Below, one piece after another: positions 44,431-52,698 of a stretch of 64,000 nucleotides of DNA (positions within the stretch are counted from its first letter, which is position 1; every line of letters begins with the position of its first letter). A program made the translations under genes and the position numbers. This DNA comes from Prevotella sp. Lineage in GTDB: Bacteria; Bacteroidota; Bacteroidia; Bacteroidales; Bacteroidaceae. The stretch is taken from positions 124,001 to 188,000 of the forward strand of contig JAGAPR010000001.1 in NCBI GenBank assembly GCA_017623155.1, written 5' to 3'. The notes beneath the pieces were generated by a model that saw nothing but the letters and a program-made list of their open reading frames with translations, ran no database searches and was not told the DNA's origin.

Positions 44431-46116
44431 TTATTTTGAATATTGCTCGATGAACGTTTGTGCCTGCGTGTCGCCGAGTTCTTTTGCTTTTTGAAGATTG
44501 GCAATTCCCGCCGTCTTGTCTCCTTTCAGGCATTGTGCGAGTCCGAGGAAAAGATAGCCGTCGCTGTATGTCGCATCGAGCCTGATGCACTCTTTTGCGC
44601 TTGTCATGGCGTCATCGTAAAGTCCCACACGGACTTCGAGTGCGGCTTTCTCTGCATGATAGAGAGTATTGCCCGGGTTCATGTCGATGGCTTTCTTGAG
44701 GTCGTTAAGAGCCGGTTGAAACATTCTTCCTTCTATCTCGGCCTTTGAACGGATGTAATAGAAGTTGTCATTCACTGATGTAGACATGAGGTTTTCGTAT
44801 TCGCTGAGGTCAATAACGGCTTTTCTGTATTTGCCTGCCGCAATAAGAGCCTGTGCCCGTACGAGGATATATGGTGCCGCAGCTTTCAGATACGGCCTGT
44901 CGAATGTGTTTACCGCACTGTCCAACAGAGCCAGCATTGCGGCAGTGTCGCCGACGGCCTCACGGCATTTTGCGGCTTCATAGTATATGTCTGCCGTCTT
45001 GTTATCGGCTTTGATGAGTTCGTTGTATGTGTTGTATGCGCCGTCATAGTCTTTCTTGGCGTATAAAATCTGCCCTTTGAGTTGTTTGTATACGGGTATC
45101 GGATTTATTTCGAATGCCGTCTCTGCTTCTTTGACGGCCTTGTCGAGAGACCATTTCGAGTATTCCTTACCGGCATTGTTTGTCTCTTTTTGAAAGATAA
45201 GGCGCGCGTAGTTATAGTGAGCTTCGTCTTTCTTGTCTGCCACTTTGATGGCGGTCTCCATGTCGTTGGCAGCTTCGTTAAATTTGTTTGCGGCAACGTT
45301 TAATTGCGCACTTGCCGTATATCCGTCTGTAGCGTTGGGGAATTTCTTTATGAAATCGCTCACAATGTCCTTGTATAAGACGGTATCAGCCATGTTTGAA
45401 GCCATGAAAAGGGTGAGGATAGCCTGATCAAGGTCGTCGGGGAGGTCCTTTTTTATTTTGATGTTTCTCAGTGTCTTATCGTTGATGCTCAGTCCTTTTA
45501 TCTGCATGTCGGCGACAAATTTTCCGCTTATGGCATACGATGCGGGAGCATTAGCCTGTGCGGGTCGCTGCAATATACCGACAAGTTCGCCGCGGTCGTT
45601 TATAAACGGGCAACTCTCCATGTTGTCGTGCGACTCCATTTCAATCGTATAGTATTTGTATCCCGACAGGAAAGGTTCGGCTTTGCTTATTTTCCCCTCG
45701 ATTTTTTCAGGTGCTTTCTTTGCGCTGTACGGAACGAGCCATACGGTATTGCCCTCTTTTGCGCTTTCCTTTTGGTTCTCGGCGGCAAGCGGCAGTGGAG
45801 TGCTTCGCTTTATGTCGACACGGAATTTTATCACATCATACATGTCGTCGGCTCCCAATATGTGTTTCACATCATACTCTTTGCCTTGTGAGTCGATGAT
45901 GATGGCTTTTGCTGCGCCTTTGAACGCTTCGAGATTGCTTATCGCTTCGCCCTCTGTACCGATGAAAACACCGTTAGAACTGCTTTTCAGACAGCCGTTA
46001 TCATCAAATGTTTTCACGGTGAACACAGCTTTTGCTGCCTTTTTTAAGTCGGGTTGGGCGTATGTGGCAAGCGCGAAAAACATCGCGCATGATATCAATA
46101 ATAATGTTTTTTTCAT
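44431..46116 (-). CDS. TPR protein with degenerate trypsin-like domain
   Basis: 561 residues with a signal peptide (MKKTLLLISCAMFFALATYA). Residues about 25-220 look like an HtrA-type trypsin fold (GVFIGTEGEAISNLEAFKGA, MYDVIKFRVD, FINDRGELVGILQRPAQ). The catalytic positions are changed: the His motif TNNHV is read as SNLEA, and GNSGGP as NMESCP, so it should be inactive. Residues about 235-560 hold at least six TPR-like repeats (KFNEAANDMETAIKVADKKD, YDGAYNTYNELIKADNKTAD and others). Start overlaps recN by ATGA, so it is coupled to recN. Likely a periplasmic scaffold. Confidence 0.85.
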   Translation of the reverse strand: MKKTLLLISCAMFFALATYAQPDLKKAAKAVFTVKTFDDNGCLKSSSNGVFIGTEGEAISNLEAFKGAAKAIIIDSQGKEYDVKHILGADDMYDVIKFRVDIKRSTPLPLAAENQKESAKEGNTVWLVPYSAKKAPEKIEGKISKAEPFLSGYKYYTIEMESHDNMESCPFINDRGELVGILQRPAQANAPASYAISGKFVADMQIKGLSINDKTLRNIKIKKDLPDDLDQAILTLFMASNMADTVLYKDIVSDFIKKFPNATDGYTASAQLNVAANKFNEAANDMETAIKVADKKDEAHYNYARLIFQKETNNAGKEYSKWSLDKAVKEAETAFEINPIPVYKQLKGQILYAKKDYDGAYNTYNELIKADNKTADIYYEAAKCREAVGDTAAMLALLDSAVNTFDRPYLKAAAPYILVRAQALIAAGKYRKAVIDLSEYENLMSTSVNDNFYYIRSKAEIEGRMFQPALNDLKKAIDMNPGNTLYHAEKAALEVRVGLYDDAMTSAKECIRLDATYSDGYLFLGLAQCLKGDKTAGIANLQKAKELGDTQAQTFIEQYSK

Positions 46117-47771
46117 ACTTTCAGTAGTTCTTTTGCGTTATTAACAGCTGCTTCTGTCACATCGCTTCCGCTGAGCATTTGTGCTATTTCCATTATTCGC
46201 TCGTTGGTGGAAAGTTCGTGCATGATGCTTGTTGTGCCCTCGGGTGTCTCTTCTTTGTATACCTTGTAGTGCCTGATACCGAGGGCGGCAATCTGCGGAA
46301 GGTGTGTGATACTGATGACTTGGCGGTCGGATTGTCCCATTTGTTGCATGATGAGTGCCATTTGCTCGGCTATCTTGCCGCTCACTCCGGTGTCTATCTC
46401 ATCGAAAATGATGGTAGGCAACTTGACGGCGCCGCTTATCATGGCTTTCAGCGAGAGCATCACGCGGGCAATTTCTCCGCCGGAAGCCACTTGTGATATC
46501 GGTTGCGGCTGTGTGCTTTTGTTGGCACTGAACAGGAAAGATACCTTGTCTGCTCCGTTATTGCCGAGAGCGTCTTGCTCTATTGCCACATCAAATCTTA
46601 CATTCGGCATGCCGAGTTGAACAAGCCGTGCACGCATTTCACTTTCTATCATCTTTGCCGCTTTCATTCGTGTGCGGCTTAGTTGTGCGGCCTTGTTTAC
46701 GCATTCGGCTTTTCTCTGCTCACATTTTTGTTGCAGTTCTTGCAGGGCTTCATCGCAGTTCTCGATGTTGTCGAGCTTTTGTTTTATGCTGTTTTGTTTG
46801 TCGATAAGTTCGTCTATGCTGTCACAGTGATACTTCTTCTCAAGCTCGTAAATCTTGTCGAGACGGTTGTTTATGGCATCTAATTCGGTAGGATTGAAGT
46901 CGGTGTCTTCCAATAGTCCGCTTACTTCCTGCGAAATGTCTTTCAGTTCTATGTGACATTCGGCCATTCTTTGAGCCAGTTCGCCGGTGACAGGCATCAT
47001 CTTACCGATGGATTGAAGTTTGTTGATGGCTGTTTTAAGGTTTCCCACGACCCCTGTCATGTCGGCCGACAGAGCGTTGCTTGCCTCGTAAAGCGCGCTT
47101 TTTATATCTTCAGCATGGTTCATTGTCTCTGCGCGCTGTTCAAGTTCTTCCTGTTCTCCTGCTTTCAAGTTGACAATGGAGAGCTCATCGTATTGGAATT
47201 GCAGGAAATCGGCTTCGGTCTTATCGTGTTCAATGCTTTCTTTGAGTTCTTCAAGCTGTTTTGAAAGGCATTTGTAATCAGCGAAAACATTGCGATATGC
47301 GTTGAGTCCGTCGCTGTCTTGTGCGATGATATCAACTACATTGAGCTGGAAATCTTGTTTCCCGACGAGTAAATTCTTGTGCTGACTGTGAACATCTATA
47401 AGTTGTTCGCCGAGTTCTTTGAGTGTAGATAGCGGGGTGGGGGAATCGTTTATGAATGCCCTGCTTTTGCCGGAAGTCGTTAGTTCGCGGCGTATTATGC
47501 AGTCGGTAGGGTCATATTCGATGTCGTTTTCGGTGAAAAAGCTTTCCATTCCGTAACGCGACAAGTCGAAATGAGCTTCTATAATACATTTGTCTGCTCC
47601 GTTTTTTATTGCTTTTGAGTCTGCTCTTTGTCCCAAAAGTAAGCCTATCGCTCCGAGAATAATGCTTTTCCCGGCTCCCGTTTCTCCCGTAATGACGGAA
47701 AATCCCGGGCCGAATTCTATATCAAGAGTCTCGATGAGCGTGAAGTTTCGTATGTATAATTGTTTTAACAT
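46113..47771 (-). CDS. recN: DNA repair protein RecN
   Basis: 552-residue SMC-like ATPase for double-strand break repair. Walker A GETGAGKSIILGAIGLLLG near residue 30, long coiled coil (about 150-360), then signature VASGGEIARVMLSLKAM, Walker B PTIIFDEIDTGVSG and SITHLPQIAALG. ATG 47771 (MLKQLYIRNF) is the family start; the frame is open a little further up. Eight bp after porD, 4-bp overlap with the TPR gene. Confidence 0.96.
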   Translation of the reverse strand: MLKQLYIRNFTLIETLDIEFGPGFSVITGETGAGKSIILGAIGLLLGQRADSKAIKNGADKCIIEAHFDLSRYGMESFFTENDIEYDPTDCIIRRELTTSGKSRAFINDSPTPLSTLKELGEQLIDVHSQHKNLLVGKQDFQLNVVDIIAQDSDGLNAYRNVFADYKCLSKQLEELKESIEHDKTEADFLQFQYDELSIVNLKAGEQEELEQRAETMNHAEDIKSALYEASNALSADMTGVVGNLKTAINKLQSIGKMMPVTGELAQRMAECHIELKDISQEVSGLLEDTDFNPTELDAINNRLDKIYELEKKYHCDSIDELIDKQNSIKQKLDNIENCDEALQELQQKCEQRKAECVNKAAQLSRTRMKAAKMIESEMRARLVQLGMPNVRFDVAIEQDALGNNGADKVSFLFSANKSTQPQPISQVASGGEIARVMLSLKAMISGAVKLPTIIFDEIDTGVSGKIAEQMALIMQQMGQSDRQVISITHLPQIAALGIRHYKVYKEETPEGTTSIMHELSTNERIMEIAQMLSGSDVTEAAVNNAKELLKV

Positions 47772-47779
47772 CTTTGCTT

Positions 47780-48688
47780 TTATTCTCTTATTTTGTTCCA
47801 AGCATTGCTTTGTGAGGCGTTTATATCGAGCAGGATATTGTATACCGACTCTTTTTCTTTTTGTGTTCCTTTGCCTTTGTAGATGTTTGCGAGTTCGTCG
47901 CGCTTATAGTCTGTCCATATCTGCGGCAGCAAACTTAGCGGCTTGTTCTCGTGTGCCGTCTTTAAATTTTCCTCCAATGCCGTTGTAATATTGGTTCGTC
48001 CGCGCTCCGCATTGCTTGCCATTTCGTCGAGACCTTTACGGTAATAGTCGTATTGAAGCTGTCTGAAAGGCTTCATCGACTCTTCCATGTAGTCGTTAAT
48101 GATGGCAAAACGGTTTCTGCTGTTCTCAAAAGCTTTCCATCCTGTGTAGCTAAGGTTCTGCGTGTTGTTTACCAAATACAGGCAGCGTTGCAGTATATCG
48201 GTTCCTCCCATAGGTGAAAAACTGTCCAGATCGAGACCGATTATCAGGTAGGCATAGTATGCGAATAAAGCCGTAAGTTGGTTGTCTACGTTCTCGTCGT
48301 TATAGTTTAGTTGGTCGAATTGCGCGAATTCAAAGTTGAAGTCGGCGTCTTTATTATTATATAATGTGGTTGTATATTGCGAATTATATACCGGTCTGTT
48401 TGCTTGTATCATGGCAGTGCATTCAAACATATTGCTTGTCTTGTCGTATTTGGTGACGGTTATGTTGAAGTTGCACACTATTCTCTCGTTTTTCTGAAAT
48501 TGAAGTTCGGTCCATTGTCGTTCGTTTATGAACTGTTCCAATGTCTGTTGCAGGTTTTCAAACACGCTTACGTCAGTCACTCCCACCTGACTGTGGTTTA
48601 TGTTGACCTTTGCTTGCAGTTCCTGAGCGGCTGAACGCACGGAGAAAGCGGCCATGATGATGACAAACAGTACCTTTGTTATTTTCAT
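47780..48688 (-). CDS. porD: DUF4835 family protein (PorD-like)
   Basis: 302 residues with a signal peptide (MKITKVLFVIIMAAFSVRSA). Family landmarks: QELQAKVNINHSQVGVTDVS, FNFEFAQFDQLNYNDENVDN (N-terminal half), FAYYAYLIIGLDLDSFSPMG and GWKAFENSRNRFAIINDYME. DUF4835 is annotated in Bacteroidetes as PorD, a type IX secretion component; whether this strain has that system cannot be told from this window. Conserved position between coaBC and recN. Confidence 0.85.
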   Translation of the reverse strand: MKITKVLFVIIMAAFSVRSAAQELQAKVNINHSQVGVTDVSVFENLQQTLEQFINERQWTELQFQKNERIVCNFNITVTKYDKTSNMFECTAMIQANRPVYNSQYTTTLYNNKDADFNFEFAQFDQLNYNDENVDNQLTALFAYYAYLIIGLDLDSFSPMGGTDILQRCLYLVNNTQNLSYTGWKAFENSRNRFAIINDYMEESMKPFRQLQYDYYRKGLDEMASNAERGRTNITTALEENLKTAHENKPLSLLPQIWTDYKRDELANIYKGKGTQKEKESVYNILLDINASQSNAWNKIRE

Positions 48689-48726
48689 GTCAAATATGTT
48701 CGTGATAATAATACTAAATCAAATGA

Positions 48727-49923
48727 TTACAAGATGCTTGCCAATTCGGATACGATATCTTTCGCAACGGCTGTCTTTTCTTTCTTTTCAAAGTCTTTCC
48801 GGCCGTTTGCCGATATTATGCTTATTTGGTTCTCATCCGATTTGAAACACGTTCCTTCGTTTCGCAGAGAGTTCAAAACAATGAAATCAAGGTTCTTTCG
48901 TGACAGTTTTCGCTCCGCGTTTTCAGTCTCGTTGTTTGTTTCAAGCGCGAAGCCAACAACCCTTTGACCGCTTGTTTTCATTTTTCCAATCTCGGCGGCA
49001 ATATCGTGCGTGGGTTTGAGAACAATAGTGAGATTGTCTTTTTCGCGTTTTATCTTTGTCTCAGACATGTTCTCGGGGTGGAAGTCGGCCACCGCGGCGC
49101 ATAATATCGCGGCATCGCATTCCGGAAATTCGTTTGTCGCCGCGTTAAACATTTGTTCGCAACTTTCCACATCTATGCGTCTTATGTTCTTGTGATTTGT
49201 TTGCAATGCCACCGGCCCGGCCACAAGAACGACATCGGCTCCTCGGCGAGCGCACTCCTCTGCGAGCGCAAATCCCATCTTACCGCTTGAATAGTTGCCG
49301 ATAAATCTCACGGGGTCTATCTTCTCGTATGTAGGTCCAGCCGTTATCAAGATGCGCTTACCGCTCAGTTCTCCGGCGTTTTCGCAGAAGAATTCATCGA
49401 GTGCATTCACGATGTTTTCCGGTTCTTCCATGCGTCCTTTGCCTTCAAGTCCGCTTGCGAGAAAGCCTTTCTGCGGTTCGATGATATGGTTTCCGAACGA
49501 GCGCAGTCGCTCGATGTTCTGTTGTGTGGACGGATGTGCGTACATGTCGAGGTCCATTGCGGGGGCGATAAACACCGGTGCTTTCATCGACAGGTATGTT
49601 GTTATGAGCATGTTGTCTGCCACTCCGCCCGCCATTTTGCCTATTGTGGCAGCCGTGCAGGGTGCTATCAGCATGGCATCGGCCCATAGTCCGATGTCTA
49701 CGTGGCTGTTCCATGTTCCATCCCGTTGCGAGAAGAACTCGCTAATCACCGGTTTGTGTGTCAGGGCGGATAGGGTGATGGGGGTGATAAACTCCTTACC
49801 GGCAGGTGTTATTACCACCTGCACTTCCGCACCGCGCTTTATCAGTCCTCGGATTATATAGCAAGCCTTATATGCCGCTATCGAGCCTGTTATACCTAAA
49901 ACAATCTTTTTGCCTTTGAGCAT
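48727..49923 (-). CDS. coaBC: Bifunctional phosphopantothenoylcysteine synthetase/decarboxylase CoaBC
   Basis: 398 residues, two enzymes of coenzyme A synthesis fused. CoaC flavin decarboxylase domain (1-180): VLGITGSIAAYKACYIIRGL, active-site His in WNSHVDIGLWADAM and TIGKMAGGVADNM. CoaB synthetase domain (190-398): ITAGPTYEKIDPVRFIGNYS-type segment with SSGKMG, and FALETNNE, KNLDFIVLN. Six bp after the exonuclease gene. Confidence 0.97.
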   Translation of the reverse strand: MLKGKKIVLGITGSIAAYKACYIIRGLIKRGAEVQVVITPAGKEFITPITLSALTHKPVISEFFSQRDGTWNSHVDIGLWADAMLIAPCTAATIGKMAGGVADNMLITTYLSMKAPVFIAPAMDLDMYAHPSTQQNIERLRSFGNHIIEPQKGFLASGLEGKGRMEEPENIVNALDEFFCENAGELSGKRILITAGPTYEKIDPVRFIGNYSSGKMGFALAEECARRGADVVLVAGPVALQTNHKNIRRIDVESCEQMFNAATNEFPECDAAILCAAVADFHPENMSETKIKREKDNLTIVLKPTHDIAAEIGKMKTSGQRVVGFALETNNETENAERKLSRKNLDFIVLNSLRNEGTCFKSDENQISIISANGRKDFEKKEKTAVAKDIVSELASIL

Positions 49924-49929
49924 AATCTT

Positions 49930-50784
49930 TTATCTTAATTTGCTCTCGCGTAATCTTATTCGTGTGAGCACTTGTTTGGTGTTATAAGTGAAGTCTCCGC
50001 CAAGTATCCAGCTGTAATATCCCGGGTCGTAGCGCAGTACCGTGGCGACAGGCTCGCCCTTGTGTTTGCCGAAATTGAACACTTCAATCTTCTTGATGTT
50101 ACCGTCTTTGTCTTTAACCGGTTGCCCCTTGTTGTCTTTCATCTCGCCCCATACAATCCGTCCCGCAAAGTCCACATTGTTATTGTGGCGCGAGAAGTCG
50201 GCAAGGAAGTCCATATCGTTCGGCAGATGGCGCTCGGGGTCCGGTTCTGTCTCGGGGTTATACTTGTCGAGTTGCCCCATGAGCACCCGGTATGTAGCCT
50301 CGGTGTCTTGGTCGGCGCGGTGTGCTTCAAAATCGTCTTCCATCGCTCTGCCGCAGTAAAACTTGTAAGCTGCGGCCAGATTGCGGCGCTCCATCTTGTG
50401 GTATATGGCTTGTGCGTCTATGAGGCGGCATTTACTGAAATCGAAGTCGATGCCTGCGCGGAGAAATTCCTCGGCAAGCATCGGTATATCGAAGTGGTTT
50501 GAGTTGAAGCCGGCAAAGTCGCAACCTTTGAATTCCTCGCTGAGTGTTCCGGCGAGAGCCTTGAATGTGGGCTTGCCTTTCACGTCGTCATTGGTTATTC
50601 CGGTGAGTTCAGACACTTCTTTCGGAATATCTTTGCCGGGATTTACAATCTCGTTGTGTCTCAATTCCTTTCCGTCTGGAAAAACCTTTATGTACGACAG
50701 TTGTATGATGCGATCCTTAACCAAATCAAGTCCGGTCGTTTCGAGGTCGAAGACAATCAGCGGTTTTGTTAGTTTCAGCTTCAT
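49930..50784 (-). CDS. DnaQ-like 3'-5' exonuclease with C-terminal DUF3820 domain
   Basis: 284 residues. DEDDh exonuclease: Exo I IVFDLETTGLDLVKDRIIQL, Exo II FAGFNSNHFDIPML, Exo III EAHRADQDTEATYRVL. C-terminal 70 residues have VFNFGKHKGEPVATVL and YYSWILGGDFTYNTKQVL, the DUF3820 pattern. Located between dnaN and coaBC on one transcript, so it probably works as a replication or repair exonuclease alongside the clamp. It is not the polymerase III epsilon subunit in a strict sense. Confidence 0.92.
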   Translation of the reverse strand: MKLKLTKPLIVFDLETTGLDLVKDRIIQLSYIKVFPDGKELRHNEIVNPGKDIPKEVSELTGITNDDVKGKPTFKALAGTLSEEFKGCDFAGFNSNHFDIPMLAEEFLRAGIDFDFSKCRLIDAQAIYHKMERRNLAAAYKFYCGRAMEDDFEAHRADQDTEATYRVLMGQLDKYNPETEPDPERHLPNDMDFLADFSRHNNNVDFAGRIVWGEMKDNKGQPVKDKDGNIKKIEVFNFGKHKGEPVATVLRYDPGYYSWILGGDFTYNTKQVLTRIRLRESKLR

Positions 50785-50793
50785 TTCTTTTCT

Positions 50794-51918
50794 TTATTCG
50801 TTGATGAGCATTGGCATCATGAGCATTAGAACGTCTTGATTTTCCGGTTGTTCAGACGGCAGTACGACTCCGGCACGGCTCGGGTCGGCAAGTTGTATTA
50901 TTATCTCGGGACAGTCGAAATTGTTTAATACCTCGATGAATGAAGAGCCTTTGAACCCGATGCTCATCGGCTGTCCGTTGTATTCGCACGACATTTTTTC
51001 CGTAGCCGTTTTCGAGAAGTCGAAGTCTTCAGCGTCAAGTTGCAACGTTCCGTTTTCAACATGAAACCTTATCTGATTGCTGTAACCGTTTGAGAACGGC
51101 TGCACGCGGCGCAGTGCGCTGAGCAGAGACACTCTGTCGACTGTAAGCTGGTTGGGGTTGTTTTGCGGTATTACGGAGTTGTAGTTGGGATACCGACCTT
51201 CCGTCAGTCGGCAAATCACGATACCGTCTCCGTAGTTTATTTCGGCATTGCGCTCGTCAAATCTGATTGTCACGTCGCCGCCGTCCTTGCCGAGCAGGTT
51301 TTTCAACAGTGTGGCAGGTTTCTTGGGCATGATGAATGATGCCGGAGTGTCGCTCTTTATCGACAGTACGTTGTTGCGCACGAGCTTGTGTCCGTCGCTT
51401 GCCACGATTGAAAGACAGTCGCTCTTCAAGTCAAAGTATATACCGTTCATCACCGGGCGCAGCTCGTCTTGTGCCATGGCAAAGAGAGAACGGTTGATAT
51501 TGTCTGCCAATAAGTTGTTGGCTATTGTTATTGTGTGTGCGTCGCCGCTTATCTCCTGTGCTTTCGGAAATTCGTCGGCACTCTCAACCGGCAGCGAGAA
51601 CATACCGTTCTGATAGCTTATTCTCGCGATATTCTCCTGTTGGTTTACCTCGAATGTGATAGGTTGCTCCGAGAAACCTTTTACGGCTTCGAGCAGGTCG
51701 TGGTTGCCAACGGCGAAAGAACCGTTGCCGTCGCTTTCTATCAGCTCCATCGTGGTTTTCATCATGTTCTCGCTGTCTGATGCAGTGAGATACAGGATAT
51801 TGTCTTCTATCTCAAAAACGAAGTCCGAGAGAATTGGCAAAGAGTTCTTGCTGTTTATTACTCGTGACAGGGCGATAAGTTTGCTGCTGAGCGCAGTGCT
51901 TGATAATGTAAATTTCAT
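50794..51918 (-). CDS. dnaN: DNA polymerase III beta sliding clamp DnaN
   Basis: 374-residue ring clamp of three similar domains. N-terminal MKFTLSSTALSSKLIALSRV, middle RPVMNGIYFDLKSDCLSIVA-SDGHKL, C-terminal VLNNFDCPEIIIQLADPSRA and LMLMMPMLINE. First gene of dnaN-exonuclease-coaBC-porD-recN-TPR, with a consensus promoter. dnaA is not adjacent. Confidence 0.97.
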   Translation of the reverse strand: MKFTLSSTALSSKLIALSRVINSKNSLPILSDFVFEIEDNILYLTASDSENMMKTTMELIESDGNGSFAVGNHDLLEAVKGFSEQPITFEVNQQENIARISYQNGMFSLPVESADEFPKAQEISGDAHTITIANNLLADNINRSLFAMAQDELRPVMNGIYFDLKSDCLSIVASDGHKLVRNNVLSIKSDTPASFIMPKKPATLLKNLLGKDGGDVTIRFDERNAEINYGDGIVICRLTEGRYPNYNSVIPQNNPNQLTVDRVSLLSALRRVQPFSNGYSNQIRFHVENGTLQLDAEDFDFSKTATEKMSCEYNGQPMSIGFKGSSFIEVLNNFDCPEIIIQLADPSRAGVVLPSEQPENQDVLMLMMPMLINE

Positions 51919-51959
51919 GTGTATGTTTTATTTTTGTTTTTTACTTTTCATATTGACTA

Positions 51960-51991
51960 CAAAAATACAAAATTACTGTGGCAGGAGCAAA
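51960..51991 (-). promoter_or_regulatory. Full Bacteroidetes promoter of the dnaN operon
   Basis: Minus-strand TTTG (51988-51991), 20-bp spacer, TATTTTTG (51960-51967). The leader to the dnaN ATG is about 35 nt. Confidence 0.8.
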
Positions 51992-52084
51992 AATAATCGG
52001 CTAAAAGTTATACGATTTAAAACTATTTTTGTAATTTCGCAATCTCAAAGACATGAATACAATCATAAAATATATTTATAAATA

Positions 52085-52501
52085 ATGGAAATTACAGGAA
52101 GAATTATTGCCGTATTACCGGCAGCCAGTGGAACATCGGCACGCACGGGCAACCCTTGGATGTCGCAAGAGTATGTGTTGGAGACTCATGATCAGTATCC
52201 CCGTAAATGCTGTTTCCGCGTTTTTGGAGAAGATCGCATAAAGCAATTCAATATTCAGGCCGGTGAGGAAATTACGGTATCGTTTGACATTGACGCACGC
52301 GAATACAACGGACGCTGGTTTAACAGTATCAATGCTTGGGCCGTAAACCGCAATGTTCAGGCTCAGGCCGCTTCTCAGGATGGTGCTGCCGCACAACCGT
52401 TTATGGCTCAGCAGCCGGCTCAGGCAGCCCCGTCAGAAACACCATTCCCCCCGGCTCAGGACAATAGCGGCGAGGGTAGTGCCGACGACCTGCCTTTCTA
52501 A
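52085..52501 (+). CDS. DUF3127 family protein
   Basis: 138 residues. Residues 1-95 form a beta-rich OB-like domain: MEITGRIIAVLPAASGTSAR, GNPWMSQEYVLETHDQYPRK and ITVSFDIDAREYNGRWFNSI with NAWAVNR. The rest is a disordered Gln/Ala/Pro-rich tail ending GSADDLPF. The acidic -DDLPF end closely resembles the tail of single-stranded-DNA-binding proteins, which suggests DNA-associated partner binding. That is inference; the family is formally uncharacterised. Confidence 0.85.
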   Translation: MEITGRIIAVLPAASGTSARTGNPWMSQEYVLETHDQYPRKCCFRVFGEDRIKQFNIQAGEEITVSFDIDAREYNGRWFNSINAWAVNRNVQAQAASQDGAAAQPFMAQQPAQAAPSETPFPPAQDNSGEGSADDLPF

Positions 52502-52588
52502 GAAGAACAGGTGAGTGAAAGGAATGAATAATTCCGGGGTTTGAAGAAAAAACAGGAGTTGTTTTTAATTAGATAAAAGCACTTTTCG

Positions 52589-52630
52589 ACGCGAATAGCC
52601 GACCAAGTAACATTGGTCGGCTATTCGCGT
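52589..52630. terminator. Terminator between DUF3127 gene and feoB
   Basis: Perfect 17-bp stem: ACGCGAATAGCCGACCA (52589-52605) with 52614-52630, followed by TTTTTT. Confidence 0.92.
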
Positions 52631-52698
52631 TTTTTTATCATTGTTATCCTATAAAGCTCAAACTCCCGGCTTTTTCGTATGAAAAACTCGCCCATGCT

